A stretch of DNA of 64,000 nucleotides, from contig NZ_BCQB01000004.1 in the NCBI RefSeq assembly GCF_001544215.1, positions 1 through 64,000 on the forward strand, written 5' to 3'. The DNA is from Enterococcus durans NBRC 100479 = LMG 10746 (GTDB taxonomy: Bacteria; Bacillota; Bacilli; Lactobacillales; Enterococcaceae). The notes below the pieces were generated by a model. The model did no database searches, was not told where the DNA came from, and worked only from the letters and a program-made list of their open reading frames with translations. Of the stretch, positions 54,554 to 64,000 are shown piece by piece (the stretch's first letter is position 1; each line of letters starts with the position of its first letter). A program made the position numbers and the translations under genes.

Positions 54554-55201
54554 ATGACACCAAACCGAGAAGATTATTTGAAAATCATTTTGGAGTTAGG
54601 CGGAGATACAACTAAAGTAAATAACAAGCAAATCGTTTCTAGTCTTGCTGTCTCACCAGCTTCAGTCAGTGAAATGATTTCAAAACTTGTGAAGGAACAA
54701 CTTGTGGAACACTCTCCTTATCAAGGTGTACAATTGACCGAGAGTGGCTTGAAAAAAGCAAGCAGTTTGATTCGCAAACATCGTTTATGGGAAGTTTTTT
54801 TAGTCGAACATCTAGAATACAGTTGGAATGAAGTACATGATGATGCAGAGGTTTTGGAGCATGTAACATCCGAACAACTTGCAGATCATTTAGAAGACTA
54901 TTTGAATCATCCTAAACATTGTCCACATGGTGGGAATATTCCTCACAAAGATGAAGTGGTCCATGAAGAACGCCGACAAACACTAGATTCTTATCCAGTA
55001 GGTTCAACCGTTCGGATTGCACGAGTCCTTGACGAAAAAGAATTATTGGACTATCTTGTAACGATCGACCTTAATATCGATGAAGAATATGAAATCATTG
55101 ATGTTGCCGCATATGAAGGTCCAATCACCATCCAAAATGCACAAAAGAAAATTTCTGTCAGTTTTAAAGCTGCCAGCACGATTTTTGTCGATAAATTATA
55201 A
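54554..55201 (+). CDS. DtxR/MntR-family metal-dependent regulator
   Basis: 215 residues. Winged HTH (about 1-70: NREDYLKIILEL...VNNKQIVSSLAVSPASVSEMISKL), a metal-binding dimerisation domain with LEHVTSEQLADHLEDYL and the HPKHCPHGGNIP motif (about 118-129), and a C-terminal SH3-like FeoA-type domain (about 145-215). Long form of the family. Metal choice (Mn or Fe) cannot be read safely. It lies 14 bp before zwf, in the same direction. Confidence 0.9.
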   Translation: MTPNREDYLKIILELGGDTTKVNNKQIVSSLAVSPASVSEMISKLVKEQLVEHSPYQGVQLTESGLKKASSLIRKHRLWEVFLVEHLEYSWNEVHDDAEVLEHVTSEQLADHLEDYLNHPKHCPHGGNIPHKDEVVHEERRQTLDSYPVGSTVRIARVLDEKELLDYLVTIDLNIDEEYEIIDVAAYEGPITIQNAQKKISVSFKAASTIFVDKL

Positions 55202-55215
55202 AGGAGCTTACCTAC

Positions 55216-56736
55216 ATGTCTAATGAAAAAAATGTTTTATTTACGATATTTGGTGGTACAGGCGATTTAGCTCAACGTAAATTGTATCCCTCTTTGTTTC
55301 GTCTTTACAAAAAAGGCAATCTAGGAAAACATTTTGCTGTCATCGGTACTGCTCGGAGACCTTGGAGCGATGAACATTACCGCGAAGTTGTCATTTCGAC
55401 AATCCAATCCTTAAATCCTTCCGACGAAGAAGCAAAGGAATTTGCGAGTCATTTCTACTACCAATCTCATGATGTCAATGATTCAACTCATTATGCAACA
55501 TTAAAAGAATTGGCTGATCAATTAGATGAGCGATACCAACTAGATGGCAATCGTATCTATTATCTTGCTATGGCTCCGCAATTTTTTGGTACTATCGTTG
55601 CCCATTTAAAATCTCAAAAAATCGTCACTGAAAATGGCTATAACCGATTGATCATCGAAAAACCTTTTGGATCAGATTACCAATCGGCTTACGATCTAAA
55701 TGAAAAGATCCGTCAGGTCTTTCCAGAACCAGATATCTTTAGGATCGACCATTACTTAGGAAAAGAAATGATCCAAAATATTTCTGCTATCCGTTTTGCA
55801 AATAATATTTTTGAATCTCAATGGAACAATCGCTACATTGATAATATCCAGATCACTTTTGGTGAAGCTCTTGGTGTCGAGGACCGCGGAGGCTATTATG
55901 ACCACAGTGGTGCATTGAAAGATATGGTCCAAAACCATATTCTTCAAGTCGTTGCTTTATTAGCTATGGAACCACCTGTCGCATTTTCTGAAAAGGAAAT
56001 TCGCGCTGAAAAAATCAAAGCACTGAAAGCTGTTCGAATCTACGATCAACAAGAGGTCCTAGAAAACTTTGTTCGTGGCCAATATGATCAGGGACAACTT
56101 GATGGTAAAATGTTCAAAAGCTATCGTGAAGAAGACAAAGTTGATCCTGCATCAACAACTGAAACCTTTGTCGCAGGAAAATTCACGATCGATAATTTCC
56201 GTTGGTCAGGTGTGCCTTTCTATGTTCGTACAGGAAAACGTCTGACAGAAAAAGGAACAAGAATCAATATCGTTTTCAAACAAGTGCCCGTAAATGTCTT
56301 CAAAACATCTGTTGATGAACCTTGTGAGGACACGACACTTCCACCAAATGTATTGACGATCTATATCCAACCAACAGAAGGATTCTCCTTATCCTTGAAT
56401 GGAAAAGAAGTCGGTCAAGGGTTCAATACCGAACCAATCAAATTAGAGTATCGTAATAGTTCTGAAATGGTCGAAAACAGTCCTGAAGCCTATGAAAAAT
56501 TACTATTAGATGCCTTAAAAGGTGATGGAACAAACTTCTCCCATTGGGAAGAAGTCGCACAGTCTTGGCATATCGTCGATGTCATTCGTCAAGCATGGGA
56601 TCAAACCAAACCTGATTTTCCTAACTATAAAGCAGGTACGATGGGGCCTGAAGCAGCCTTCAAACTACTTGAAAAAGATGGCTTTGAATGGATCTGGCAA
56701 CCAGATGAATGGTACCGTGAACGTGGCAAATTATAA
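55216..56736 (+). CDS. zwf: Glucose-6-phosphate 1-dehydrogenase
   Basis: 506 residues. NADP site FGGTGDLAQRKLYP (about 12-25), the active-site signature RIDHYLGKEM (about 176-185) with catalytic His, and IIEKPFGSD (about 146-154). First enzyme of the oxidative pentose phosphate pathway. AAGGAG ribosome-binding site. Co-transcription with the metal regulator is likely. A repeat with a terminator follows. Confidence 0.97.
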   Translation: MSNEKNVLFTIFGGTGDLAQRKLYPSLFRLYKKGNLGKHFAVIGTARRPWSDEHYREVVISTIQSLNPSDEEAKEFASHFYYQSHDVNDSTHYATLKELADQLDERYQLDGNRIYYLAMAPQFFGTIVAHLKSQKIVTENGYNRLIIEKPFGSDYQSAYDLNEKIRQVFPEPDIFRIDHYLGKEMIQNISAIRFANNIFESQWNNRYIDNIQITFGEALGVEDRGGYYDHSGALKDMVQNHILQVVALLAMEPPVAFSEKEIRAEKIKALKAVRIYDQQEVLENFVRGQYDQGQLDGKMFKSYREEDKVDPASTTETFVAGKFTIDNFRWSGVPFYVRTGKRLTEKGTRINIVFKQVPVNVFKTSVDEPCEDTTLPPNVLTIYIQPTEGFSLSLNGKEVGQGFNTEPIKLEYRNSSEMVENSPEAYEKLLLDALKGDGTNFSHWEEVAQSWHIVDVIRQAWDQTKPDFPNYKAGTMGPEAAFKLLEKDGFEWIWQPDEWYRERGKL

Positions 56737-56804
56737 GACTAAGTAATCTGAAGATTTTGTAGTACAAAAAGTGTTAAACAATAAAAATATTCAAATAGTT
56801 TCGA

Positions 56805-56978
56805 GAGTGTGGGACAAATCTAAAAACAGTTTTGCTACAGACTCTCGAATAAACGAAAGTCCAAAAGTCAGGTTTTTCGAAAAATTCAAAAAAAAAACGA
56901 ACAATACAAAAAAATGTATTGTTCGTTTTTTTTATCCAGTTTCTCAAACCTAAACGAATTTTGTCTCGACCTCTATAT
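56805..56978. repeat. Composite intergenic repeat (copy A)
   Basis: Shares both outer parts with 43179-43360 but carries a different interior: the hairpin at 56895-56930. With the weaker inverted repeat at about 57023-57066 (AAATCCTCA / TGAGGATTT) it fills 56737-57097. No gene is visible. Confidence 0.75.
56895..56930. terminator. Bidirectional terminator between zwf and ileS
   Basis: AAAACGAACAATACA and TGTATTGTTCGTTTT are perfect 15-bp arms, flanked by A and T runs. Confidence 0.85.
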
Positions 56979-57097
56979 CACTATAAACGAACGAGAATCC
57001 CATTCTCTAGCAATAAGCCCAAATCCTCAAAATTTGAAAAATGATTTTATGAATTCTGAGGATTTCTGGTACCTTATCACTTCTGTTCTTTTAACTG

Positions 57098-59890
57098 TTA
57101 TTCAAACCCTTCAGCAACTGCTTCTGGATGATTTTCTTCTACGATATGTGCGCAACGTCCGCATAGATGAGGTAATTTTTCATCAACTCCGACATCTTTA
57201 CGGATTTGGCGACAACGATCGCAAGTTTCTCCATCTGCTTTTTCAACTAAAATCGAAACATCATCGAATGTCACAGCTTCTGCAGGTACATCTGTTTGAT
57301 CATTTTTCACTTCAAAATAATCAGGTGAAATAATCAATAATTGTGGAATATCTGCGTCCACCGCTGTTAGCAATTCACGTACTTGTTGATTTGGATAGAT
57401 CGTTAATTTAGCTTCTAAAGATTTCCCAATCAATTTACTGTTACGTGCTTCTTCAAGAGCTTTCAATACTTTATCTCTTAAGTCCATAAATGCTGCCCAC
57501 GTATCCATCAACTCTTCTTGGTTAGCGAATGTTTCATATGCAGGAAGTTCGCTTAATTGCACATATTCTTCTTCTTCTTTCAAGAATGACCAAATTTCTT
57601 CCGTTGTATGTGGAATGATCGGTGTCAATAATTTTGTCAATGCCACAGCTGTTTGATAGAAAACAGTTTGCATGCAACGACGTTGGTAATCATTTTCTGA
57701 TTCGATATAAACCACATCTTTGGCAAAATCTAGATAGAATGCAGATAGATCTACTGTCAAGAAATTCATCACTGTACGATAGATATGCATAAAGTTATAT
57801 TTTTCATATCCTTCTTCACGAATTTCTTTAATAACTTCATTTAAACGAACTGTCATATATTTATCAACAGAGCGTAGTTCTTCATAAGAAACTGTGTCTT
57901 TTTTCGGATCAAAATCTTCTGTATTCGCGATCAAGAAACGCATCGTATTTCTGATTTTACGGTAAACTTCTGCAACTTGGCTCAAGATATCCATTGATAC
58001 GCGGACATCCGCTTCATAGTCGACACTTGCTACCCAAAGACGCAAAATATCTGCTCCAAACTGGTTGATCACTTTTTCAGGTAAAATCGTATTTCCAAGT
58101 GATTTACTCATTTTGCGGCCTTCTCCATCTAAAGTAAATCCTTGTGAAAGAACTGATTTATATGGTGCCACGCCATTGATTGCTACACTCGTTGTGATAC
58201 TTGAATTGAACCAACCACGGTATTGGTCAGAACCTTCTAAATACATATCTGCAGGGAATGTCAATTCTGGACGTTGACGTAAAACTGCTTCATGTGATGA
58301 ACCTGAGTCAAACCAAACATCCATGATGTCTGTTTCTTTCGTAAATTGACCGTTCGGTGAACCTGGATGTGTAAATCCTTCAGGAAGTAACTCTTTTGCT
58401 TCTCTTTCAAACCAAATGATCGATCCATGTTCTGCGAATAGATCCGCAACATGTTCAATTGTTTCTGGTGTGATGATTGCTTCCCCATTTTCTGCATAAA
58501 AAATTGGTAATGGCACACCCCAAGCACGTTGTCGTGAAATGACCCAGTCGCCTCGGTCACGAATCATGTTATAAAGACGTGTTTTCCCCCATGGAATAAT
58601 CCAGTTCACTTTTTCGACTTCATCAAGGATGTTTTGTCGGAAATCATCAATCGATGCAAACCATTGAGGTGTTGCACGATAGATCACCGGTTTTTTTGTA
58701 CGCCAATCATGAGGATAGCTATGAGTAAAGAAGTCTAATTTCAATAAAGCGCCTTTTTCTTTTAATAGATCTGTGACCATTGGATTTACTTTATCGTAAA
58801 AGATCCCTTCAAACCCAGGTGCTTCATCTGTAAACACGCCTTTAGAATCAACTGGTGATACTACAGGCAACTTGTATTTATTCCCAGCGATATAATCGTC
58901 TTCCCCATGTCCAGGCGCTGTGTGTACTAGACCAGAACCAGCATCTAAAGTGACATGATCACCTAAGATCACTAATGATTCACGATCATAGAATGGATGC
59001 CAAGCAGTCATATATTCCATCTCTTGACCTGAAAACTCTTTTAAAACACTCACATTTTCCCAACCGATTTCTGATTGGACAGTTTCTAATAAATCTTTTG
59101 CAACTACAAATTTACGGCCATCAGCTTCCACTAATACATACGTATAGCTAGGATTTACTGCAATTCCTTGGTTAGCTGGTAATGTCCAAGGTGTTGTTGT
59201 CCAAATCACAAAAGCAGCATCTTCATCAACGATCCCTTTTCCATCTTTGACATTAAAAGCAACAAAGATAGAAGGTGACTTCACGTCTTTATATTCGATT
59301 TCAGCTTCAGCAAGTGAAGACTCACTTGATGGTGACCAATAGATAGGTTTCAATCCCTTATAGATATAGCCTTTTTCAGCCATTTTACCAAACACTCTGA
59401 TTTGGGCAGCTTCATAAGATGGATCTAAAGTGACATATGGATGATCCCAGTCACCTGCGACACCCAATCGTTTGAAATCATTCCGTTGTTTGTCTACTTG
59501 TGAAAGTGCGTATTCGCGACATTTTTCCAAATATTCAGCCTTAGACATTTCTTTACGTTTGATTCCTTTATTGGCTAATACTTGTTCGATCGGCAAGCCG
59601 TGAGTATCCCAACCAGGAACATAGGGTGCACGAAAACCCGACATTGATTTTGAACGGATGATAATATCTTTACTGATTTTATTTAGTGAATGACCTAAAT
59701 GGATATTTCCATTTGCATAAGGAGGGCCATCATGAAGAACAAAACTTGGTTTTCCTTCATTTAGTTCCTGTCTTTTTTGGTAGATTTTATTTTCTTCCCA
59801 TTCTTTTTGCCAATCTGCTTCGCGATTTGGCAAGTTCCCACGCATAGGGAATTTTGTTTTACCTAGTTGCAAGGTTTCTTTCATTTTCAT
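57098..59890 (-). CDS. ileS: Isoleucyl-tRNA synthetase
   Basis: 930 residues, normal bacterial type. HIGH-like motif GNIHLGHSL (about 61-69), the editing domain CP1 with GDDYI-like [13 protein letters not shown] (about 329-341), KMSKS motif as RKMSKSLGN (about 595-603), and a C-terminal zinc site: CDRCRQI and CGRCAHI (about 888-912). Charges tRNA-Ile. Start: first of two close ATG codons after AAGGAG. Expression is governed by the T-box leader just upstream. Confidence 0.97.
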   Translation of the reverse strand: MKMKETLQLGKTKFPMRGNLPNREADWQKEWEENKIYQKRQELNEGKPSFVLHDGPPYANGNIHLGHSLNKISKDIIIRSKSMSGFRAPYVPGWDTHGLPIEQVLANKGIKRKEMSKAEYLEKCREYALSQVDKQRNDFKRLGVAGDWDHPYVTLDPSYEAAQIRVFGKMAEKGYIYKGLKPIYWSPSSESSLAEAEIEYKDVKSPSIFVAFNVKDGKGIVDEDAAFVIWTTTPWTLPANQGIAVNPSYTYVLVEADGRKFVVAKDLLETVQSEIGWENVSVLKEFSGQEMEYMTAWHPFYDRESLVILGDHVTLDAGSGLVHTAPGHGEDDYIAGNKYKLPVVSPVDSKGVFTDEAPGFEGIFYDKVNPMVTDLLKEKGALLKLDFFTHSYPHDWRTKKPVIYRATPQWFASIDDFRQNILDEVEKVNWIIPWGKTRLYNMIRDRGDWVISRQRAWGVPLPIFYAENGEAIITPETIEHVADLFAEHGSIIWFEREAKELLPEGFTHPGSPNGQFTKETDIMDVWFDSGSSHEAVLRQRPELTFPADMYLEGSDQYRGWFNSSITTSVAINGVAPYKSVLSQGFTLDGEGRKMSKSLGNTILPEKVINQFGADILRLWVASVDYEADVRVSMDILSQVAEVYRKIRNTMRFLIANTEDFDPKKDTVSYEELRSVDKYMTVRLNEVIKEIREEGYEKYNFMHIYRTVMNFLTVDLSAFYLDFAKDVVYIESENDYQRRCMQTVFYQTAVALTKLLTPIIPHTTEEIWSFLKEEEEYVQLSELPAYETFANQEELMDTWAAFMDLRDKVLKALEEARNSKLIGKSLEAKLTIYPNQQVRELLTAVDADIPQLLIISPDYFEVKNDQTDVPAEAVTFDDVSILVEKADGETCDRCRQIRKDVGVDEKLPHLCGRCAHIVEENHPEAVAEGFE

Positions 59891-59928
59891 TACGCGCTAC
59901 ACTCCTTGATTAATAATTTTGAGAACAC

Positions 59929-60155
59929 AAAAAAGCATGTTCATCCAAGGGACGAACATGCCGTGGTACCACCCAAATTCAGTTACATGATGCTGTAACT
60001 CTCGAAGACCCATAACGAGGTCAACCGCTGTTTCCTACTCTTAGTTCAGAAACAATTCAGGTAGAGGATCTTTCATCTTGCAGTGTCTTACCGATCTTCC
60101 ACTATCATCGGCTCGCTTAAAGAATGGCAAGAGGCTTTTCTGTTCTACTCTTCTT
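59929..60155 (-). promoter_or_regulatory. T-box riboswitch of ileS
   Basis: Minus-strand leader with the T-box AATTTGGGTGGTACCACGG (59961-59979) and the terminator GCATGTTCGTCC/GGATGAACATGC followed by TTTTTT (59935-59961). Stem I contains a likely ATC specifier in GAAAGATCCTCTACCTGAA. Uncharged tRNA-Ile pairs here and favours the antiterminator. The 5' end of stem I overlaps the divIVA stop codon. Confidence 0.92.
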
Positions 60156-60852
60156 CATGATCTCCAGGAACGATCGAAATATCGATTGCCTGAGTATCGA
60201 ATGCTGTTATTGGTGCTTCCATGATTCCTGTGTCTGAGTTTACATCAGTTTGATTTTCATTGTCAAGTTGTTTTGCCAAAACTTCTTTGATTACTTCATG
60301 ACTATCTGTGACATAACTTGAGAATGGTTGTAAAATCTCATCCCATTCTGGACTCTTCACTTGTTCTAATTGTGATTCTAACATCAAGCTGATTCTTTGA
60401 TGGAACACACGTGTTTTTTTCTTCAGATCTTCTGTTTCAGTTGCTAATTGTTTTGCTTTTTCAGTAGCATCTGTCAAGATTTTTCTTGCTTTTTCTTCAG
60501 CATCTGTCGTCAATTGATGCGCACGCTTTTCAGCTGTGGCTACCAATTCATCTGCTTTATTTTGTGCAGAAGTAACGATCACTTCTGATTCTTTGCTTGC
60601 GCTAGTTTTTACTTTATCTGCAGTATCTTGGGCAACGATGATCGATTGATTCAACGCATCTTTTAATTCATTGAAATATTCGAGTTTTTCTTCTGAATGT
60701 TTCACTGCTTTTTCAAGTTCACGATTTCTTTGTGTTACTTCTTCGTAATCACGAACAACTAAATCTAAGAAATCATCTACTTCGTCTTGATTATATCCCC
60801 GCATTTTTGTCGGGAATGTTTTATTTTGGATATCTAATGGAGTTAAAGCCAT
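60145..60852 (-). CDS. divIVA: Septum-site/cell-pole protein DivIVA
   Basis: 235 residues. The N-terminal lipid-binding domain has LDIQNKTFPTKMRGYNQDEVDDFLDLVV (about 5-32), followed by a long heptad-rich coiled coil (about 33-165) and an acidic tail. Binds negatively curved membrane at poles and septum. Start ATG after AAGGTGG, 20 bp from the ylmH stop. An ileS promoter may lie inside its 3' end (see 60237-60266). Confidence 0.95.
   Translation of the reverse strand: MALTPLDIQNKTFPTKMRGYNQDEVDDFLDLVVRDYEEVTQRNRELEKAVKHSEEKLEYFNELKDALNQSIIVAQDTADKVKTSASKESEVIVTSAQNKADELVATAEKRAHQLTTDAEEKARKILTDATEKAKQLATETEDLKKKTRVFHQRISLMLESQLEQVKSPEWDEILQPFSSYVTDSHEVIKEVLAKQLDNENQTDVNSDTGIMEAPITAFDTQAIDISIVPGDHEEE
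60237..60266 (-). promoter_or_regulatory. Possible ileS promoter inside divIVA
   Basis: TTGACA (60261-60266), 18-bp spacer, TAAACT (60237-60242) on the minus strand, about 80 bp before the T-box stem I. Confidence 0.35.
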
Positions 60853-60872
60853 GAGTAAACCACCTTCTTGTT

Positions 60873-61655
60873 TTATTTACGTAATACACCAAACAATACT
60901 CTATACTTTTCTTTTTTAGTTTTCCCCTCAAGTCCCTGTATTTGGATGCGACCAAAACCTCTGATCGAAACAATATCCAGTAGCTCAAGTAAAAAGTCGG
61001 GTCGAGTGTTTTCAGTCCAATTCACTTTTACTTTACCTGACTCAATCAACTGTTTTGAACGTTGTCTGGAGATATTATAAATCTCTGAGATGACACTGTC
61101 TAGTCTCAATGAAGCAACAGTACCTCTTTCTTCAGTCCAACTATCTTTGGGCAGAATCAATTCTGTATACTTCTTCGGTTCTAAACGAACAGCGACCTTA
61201 CCAATTTTTGTTACTTGAGTTACAACAAACTGTTCTACTTCTTGTGCGATGAAGACTTGCCAACGTTCCCCGTCAGAAATGATATCGCCAAAGTAAGAAC
61301 GTTTGATCCCAGTACCAACCAATGTACCCAGAATTTTTCCATGACTCAAACTGACAAATTTGCTTGGATAGTGAATCTCATATAATGAAACTTCAAAATC
61401 CTCATCTTCAGGTTGATAATATTCGGGGAAAATCAAACATCTCTTCCGTTCCGCCTGCTCATATCCCCCATAAAAAGAATAGCGTAGTTCGGTCTCTTGT
61501 CGAACCAACGTTTCTAATATATAGGATTGTCTTGGATCTAGAAAATCTGTAAGATACGGCGCATATTGACCCTGGACCTGTTCGATCCAATCACCAACTG
61601 AGTCAATGAAAGAACGTTCATCCGCACGGAAATGCTGATATACATTTGCGTCCAT
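60873..61655 (-). CDS. ylmH: S4-domain RNA-binding protein YlmH
   Basis: About 260 residues. The N-terminal part (about 1-180) has DPRQSYILETL and RKRCLIFPEYY, and the C-terminal S4 domain (about 180-245) has ISRQRSKQLIESGKVKVNWTENTRPDFLLELLDIVSIRGFGR. The S4 fold binds RNA. A role in rescuing stalled ribosome products has been reported for the family. Start ATG at 61655 after GGAGGGGG. The longer frame to 61715 would run into ylmG. Confidence 0.92.
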   Translation of the reverse strand: MDANVYQHFRADERSFIDSVGDWIEQVQGQYAPYLTDFLDPRQSYILETLVRQETELRYSFYGGYEQAERKRCLIFPEYYQPEDEDFEVSLYEIHYPSKFVSLSHGKILGTLVGTGIKRSYFGDIISDGERWQVFIAQEVEQFVVTQVTKIGKVAVRLEPKKYTELILPKDSWTEERGTVASLRLDSVISEIYNISRQRSKQLIESGKVKVNWTENTRPDFLLELLDIVSIRGFGRIQIQGLEGKTKKEKYRVLFGVLRK

Positions 61656-61690
61656 TTTTCCCCCTCCTATTTTTCTCTCTGATTCGTTGA

Positions 61691-61975
61691 TCAGTAAACT
61701 GCCATCATCAACCATAGGACGATTTGTTGCAGCCCTTCTACCGCTAAATTCAAAATGAGAATCGATGCCAAGATCGTGAAATCAAAGCCGCCGATCCGTA
61801 AAGGAAGTCGTTCGAATAACTGTATATATGGTTCACATATTTTAGCTAGGAACCGACCGATTCCTGATTGGTATCCTCCCGGAAACCAAGATAACAGTGC
61901 ATAGACCATCAACAAGATACTGTAAAAATATGCTGCTCGCCCAAGCAAATTAAGTAACATAAAAATAGTATAAAT
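61691..61975 (-). CDS. ylmG: YggT-family membrane protein YlmG, probable ATT start
   Basis: Two hydrophobic helices: YFYSILLMVYALLSWFPG and DFTILASILILNLAVEGLQQIVLW. The first ATG (61960) is 22 bases from the only ribosome-binding site (AGGAGG, 61983-61988). An in-frame ATT at 61973-61975 is seven bases from it and gives IYTIFMLLNLL, matching the usual start of the family. YggT proteins affect membrane and division-site organisation. It lies between sepF and ylmH as in many Firmicutes. Confidence 0.85.
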   Translation of the reverse strand: MYTIFMLLNLLGRAAYFYSILLMVYALLSWFPGGYQSGIGRFLAKICEPYIQLFERLPLRIGGFDFTILASILILNLAVEGLQQIVLWLMMAVY

Positions 61976-61989
61976 CGTAGTTCCTCCTC

Positions 61990-62580
61990 TTATAGGTCAA
62001 ACATGTTCACGTCCGCAAACGATTGAGCCGTTGAACTATCGATTTCCATACCTGTAGGCGTACATAGGAAGATTTCGTCTCCCACACGCTTGATATCACC
62101 ATCTAGTGCATAGACAGTTCCAGTTAGAAAATCAACGATTCTTCTTGCTTGTTTTTCTTCCACAAGATGAAAATTAACTAACGTGGCTTCTCCAGCAATG
62201 ATCCGTTTCGCAATGGTCATCGCTTCAGAGTACGTACGTGGTTCCATGACCGTGATTTTTCCAGCTAAATTTGTCTTTGGTGTAAATGAAGATTTTGTAG
62301 CTTCTTCTTTACGGACATTTTTAGCAGATGATTGATGTAATTCAATTACTTTTTTTGTTTCTGGTTGTGCAGTTTCACGGGTCACAGGACGTGTAGTCCT
62401 TTGTTGTTCACGTGGTTTTGAGACCACCGTTGTTTTGGGTTGACTCATCTGCACTTGTGTTGGTTTATTCTTAGTCGGCTGTGTTACAGCTCTATTAGTT
62501 GTTTCAGGGTATTCTTCGTACTCTTCTTCATCAGCTAATCCGAAAAAATTAGCAATTGCTCCTCTATTTAAAAGCGGCAT
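61990..62580 (-). CDS. sepF: Cell division protein SepF
   Basis: 196 residues from the ATG at 62580, overlapping the ylmE stop by one base (TAATG). Ribosome-binding site GAGGAGG. The membrane-anchoring start MPLLNRGAIANFFGL (1-15) is followed by an acidic stretch, a long Gln/Thr/Pro-rich linker (about 25-105), and the SepF domain with ITVMEPRTYSEAMTIAKRI and LVNFHLVEEKQARRIVDFLTG (about 133-153). Anchors FtsZ and shapes the Z-ring. Confidence 0.95.
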   Translation of the reverse strand: MPLLNRGAIANFFGLADEEEYEEYPETTNRAVTQPTKNKPTQVQMSQPKTTVVSKPREQQRTTRPVTRETAQPETKKVIELHQSSAKNVRKEEATKSSFTPKTNLAGKITVMEPRTYSEAMTIAKRIIAGEATLVNFHLVEEKQARRIVDFLTGTVYALDGDIKRVGDEIFLCTPTGMEIDSSTAQSFADVNMFDL

Positions 62581-63266
62581 TATTGTTCCTCCTCGTCTTT
62601 GAATAACGCTGTCCCTACACGAATGAATGTAGCACCTTCTTCGATTGCCAATTGGAAATCTTGACTCATTCCCATGCTTAATTCTGTACATGGTGCATGT
62701 GGAAGTTCTTTCTTCTGAACAAGATCACGCAACTCTTTCAGCGTTCCAAACACTTTACGAATTTGGTCAGCAGAAGCATCTTTAGGCGCCATTGTCATCA
62801 AACCGACAACTTTTATCTTAGTTAATGAAGCCAACGATTCTAAAAAAGGAAGAAGTTCATCTGGGGATATCCCTTGTTTTGACTCTTCACCAGAGACATT
62901 CACTTCTACAAAACAAGCAAGTTGTTTTTCTGCTCTTTTTTGGATCTCTTCTGCTAATCTTAAACTGTCCAACGCATGAAAGTAATCAATTTCATTTACA
63001 ATCAATTTTACCTTTCTGCGCTGTAAATTACCAATTAAATGCCACTTGATATCAGGATGATTTTGCAAATCTTGTTTTTTCTGTAATAACTTATCTACGC
63101 GATTTTCTGCGCAATTGTTTACTCCCGCTTTAATCAATTCTTCTGCCTTGTCAGAGTCCACAGACTTTGTCACGGCCACTAAAGTAACTTCTTTCGGATT
63201 ACGATGAACAAGAGCACACGAATCCTGAATGTCTTGCTCGATTTTTAGCAAGTTGTCAGCAATCAT
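62580..63266 (-). CDS. ylmE: PLP-binding protein YlmE (YggS/PROSC family)
   Basis: 228 residues, a TIM-barrel PLP-binding protein. The PLP lysine is in TLVAVTKSVD (about 28-37, K34), WHLIGNLQRRK (about 75-85), and LSMGMSQDF (about 193-201) with the SMGMS phosphate site. It maintains the B6 pool and has no known enzymatic turnover. It follows ftsZ by 16 bp and overlaps sepF. Confidence 0.94.
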   Translation of the reverse strand: MIADNLLKIEQDIQDSCALVHRNPKEVTLVAVTKSVDSDKAEELIKAGVNNCAENRVDKLLQKKQDLQNHPDIKWHLIGNLQRRKVKLIVNEIDYFHALDSLRLAEEIQKRAEKQLACFVEVNVSGEESKQGISPDELLPFLESLASLTKIKVVGLMTMAPKDASADQIRKVFGTLKELRDLVQKKELPHAPCTELSMGMSQDFQLAIEEGATFIRVGTALFKDEEEQ

Positions 63267-63282
63267 GTGCTCTCCCTCTCCC

Positions 63283-64000
63283 TTATTTTTTACGACGGAA
63301 AAACGGTGGTGTATTCAATTCGTCATCACCATTTGATTTTGTTTCTTCACGATTGAATGTATCAAATTCTTTTTTTTCAATAGTATCAAAATTAGATTCG
63401 TCAACTTTAGGACGGACATTTTGTTCACGTCGGATGTCCCAGTCTCCAAAACTACTTTCTTCGTCTACTGGAGTAGGTTTTGCTTGATCCATATCCAATA
63501 CTGGTTTTTGAGTAGATGATTGCATAGATGTTTGTCTAGTTGGACGACTAGACTTGCGTTCCTTTTTTGATTCGTCGATACCTGTTGCGATAACCGTTAC
63601 GCGGATTTCATCGCCCATTTCTTCATTGATTGAAGTACCTAGGATGATGTTTACATCTCCTGTAGCTGCATTTGCAACGATATCAGAAGCATCTTGTGCT
63701 TCAAACAATGTCATATCTAACCCGCCTGTGATGTTCAACAGGACTTGTTCTGCTCCATCGATCGATGTTTCTAATAGTGGAGAAGAAATAGCTTTCTTCG
63801 TTGCTTCAACTACACGATCTTCACCGCTTGCAACGCCGATACCCATCAAAGCAGTTCCTTGGTTTTCCATTACTGTCTTCACATCAGCGAAGTCCAAGTT
63901 CACGTAACCAGGAGCTGTGATCAAGTCAGAGATACCTTGAACACCTTGGCGTAAAACGTTGTCCGCTTCACGGAACGCTTCTAACATTGGTGTCTTTTTA
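63283..64000 (-). CDS. ftsZ: Cell division protein FtsZ, C-terminal part (truncated by window edge)
   Basis: About 239 residues are visible, and the frame is open at 64000 (KKTPM...). Present: the T7-loop region [11 protein letters not shown] (catalytic Asp for GTP hydrolysis), [10 protein letters not shown], and a long linker rich in Ser, Gln and Asp, ending in the SepF/EzrA-binding peptide region with [10 protein letters not shown]. The N-terminal GTP-binding domain lies outside the window. Confidence 0.95.
   Translation of the reverse strand, partial: KKTPMLEAFREADNVLRQGVQGISDLITAPGYVNLDFADVKTVMENQGTALMGIGVASGEDRVVEATKKAISSPLLETSIDGAEQVLLNITGGLDMTLFEAQDASDIVANAATGDVNIILGTSINEEMGDEIRVTVIATGIDESKKERKSSRPTRQTSMQSSTQKPVLDMDQAKPTPVDEESSFGDWDIRREQNVRPKVDESNFDTIEKKEFDTFNREETKSNGDDELNTPPFFRRKK

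Noticed and set aside
63554-63907. 117-residue plus-strand frame inside ftsZ
   Set aside because: Antisense shadow of ftsZ, which is certain.

Overview
The window looks like chromosome of an Enterococcus, most likely E. faecium or a close relative. The evidence is the low G+C, the complete epa rhamnopolysaccharide locus with two membrane genes between the rml genes and the ABC transporter, a sigma54/LevR-type PTS operon, and the cell-division string ftsZ-ylmE-sepF-ylmG-ylmH-divIVA-ileS. Almost everything is on the minus strand, so transcription runs from high to low coordinates.

Region 1 (1-19173) is the variable, AT-rich half of the surface-polysaccharide locus. Downstream of the priming transferase epaR lie GT2, GT4 and GT14 glycosyltransferases, a Wzy-like polymerase, a GT52/polysialyltransferase-like enzyme, a Wzx flippase, and a nonulosonic-acid (sialic/legionaminic type) cassette: LegB-type 4,6-dehydratase, NeuB, NeuC, NeuD/PglD-type acetyltransferase, LegC-type aminotransferase, two tandem paralogous Gfo/Idh/MocA proteins, a CMP-sugar synthetase and a GalE-like epimerase. 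Together these should make, activate, transfer, flip and polymerise a repeat unit carrying an acidic nine-carbon sugar. The cassette ends in mobile-DNA debris: an internally deleted ISL3-family element that keeps both ends, next to a decayed integrase. Beyond it is an incomplete membrane-protein gene.

Region 2 (19174-37713) is the conserved epa core: TagO/WecA-like epaA, GT2 genes, rmlACBD for dTDP-L-rhamnose, two large membrane proteins (epaP/epaQ-like), an ABC exporter, and a methyltransferase and double GT2 protein that appear to share an accessory domain. Strong hairpin terminators and new promoters split it into several transcripts. A plus-strand serine hydrolase sits between core and variable parts.

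Region 3 (37714-54368) is housekeeping and metabolism: YihY, Map, flavodoxin, a TetR/M29-aminopeptidase divergent pair, tRNA-Arg(CCU), an Eis-like acetyltransferase, an orphan lactose/cellobiose-family PTS IIB-IIC operon with a sigma54 promoter and its LevR-type activator, a DEAD-box helicase, an oxidoreductase, SfsA, and a small DUF4828-type gene broken at an A7 run. Region 4 (54369-64000) holds a DtxR/MntR regulator with zwf, T-box-controlled ileS, and the division cluster ending in truncated ftsZ. Three nested intergenic repeat elements (near 20.6, 43.2 and 56.9 kb) share modules.

The most interesting content is the nonulosonate cassette with its degenerate second oxidoreductase, the modular intergenic repeats, and several genes whose translation starts look abnormal (ATT starts, a lost ATG, a homopolymer frameshift).
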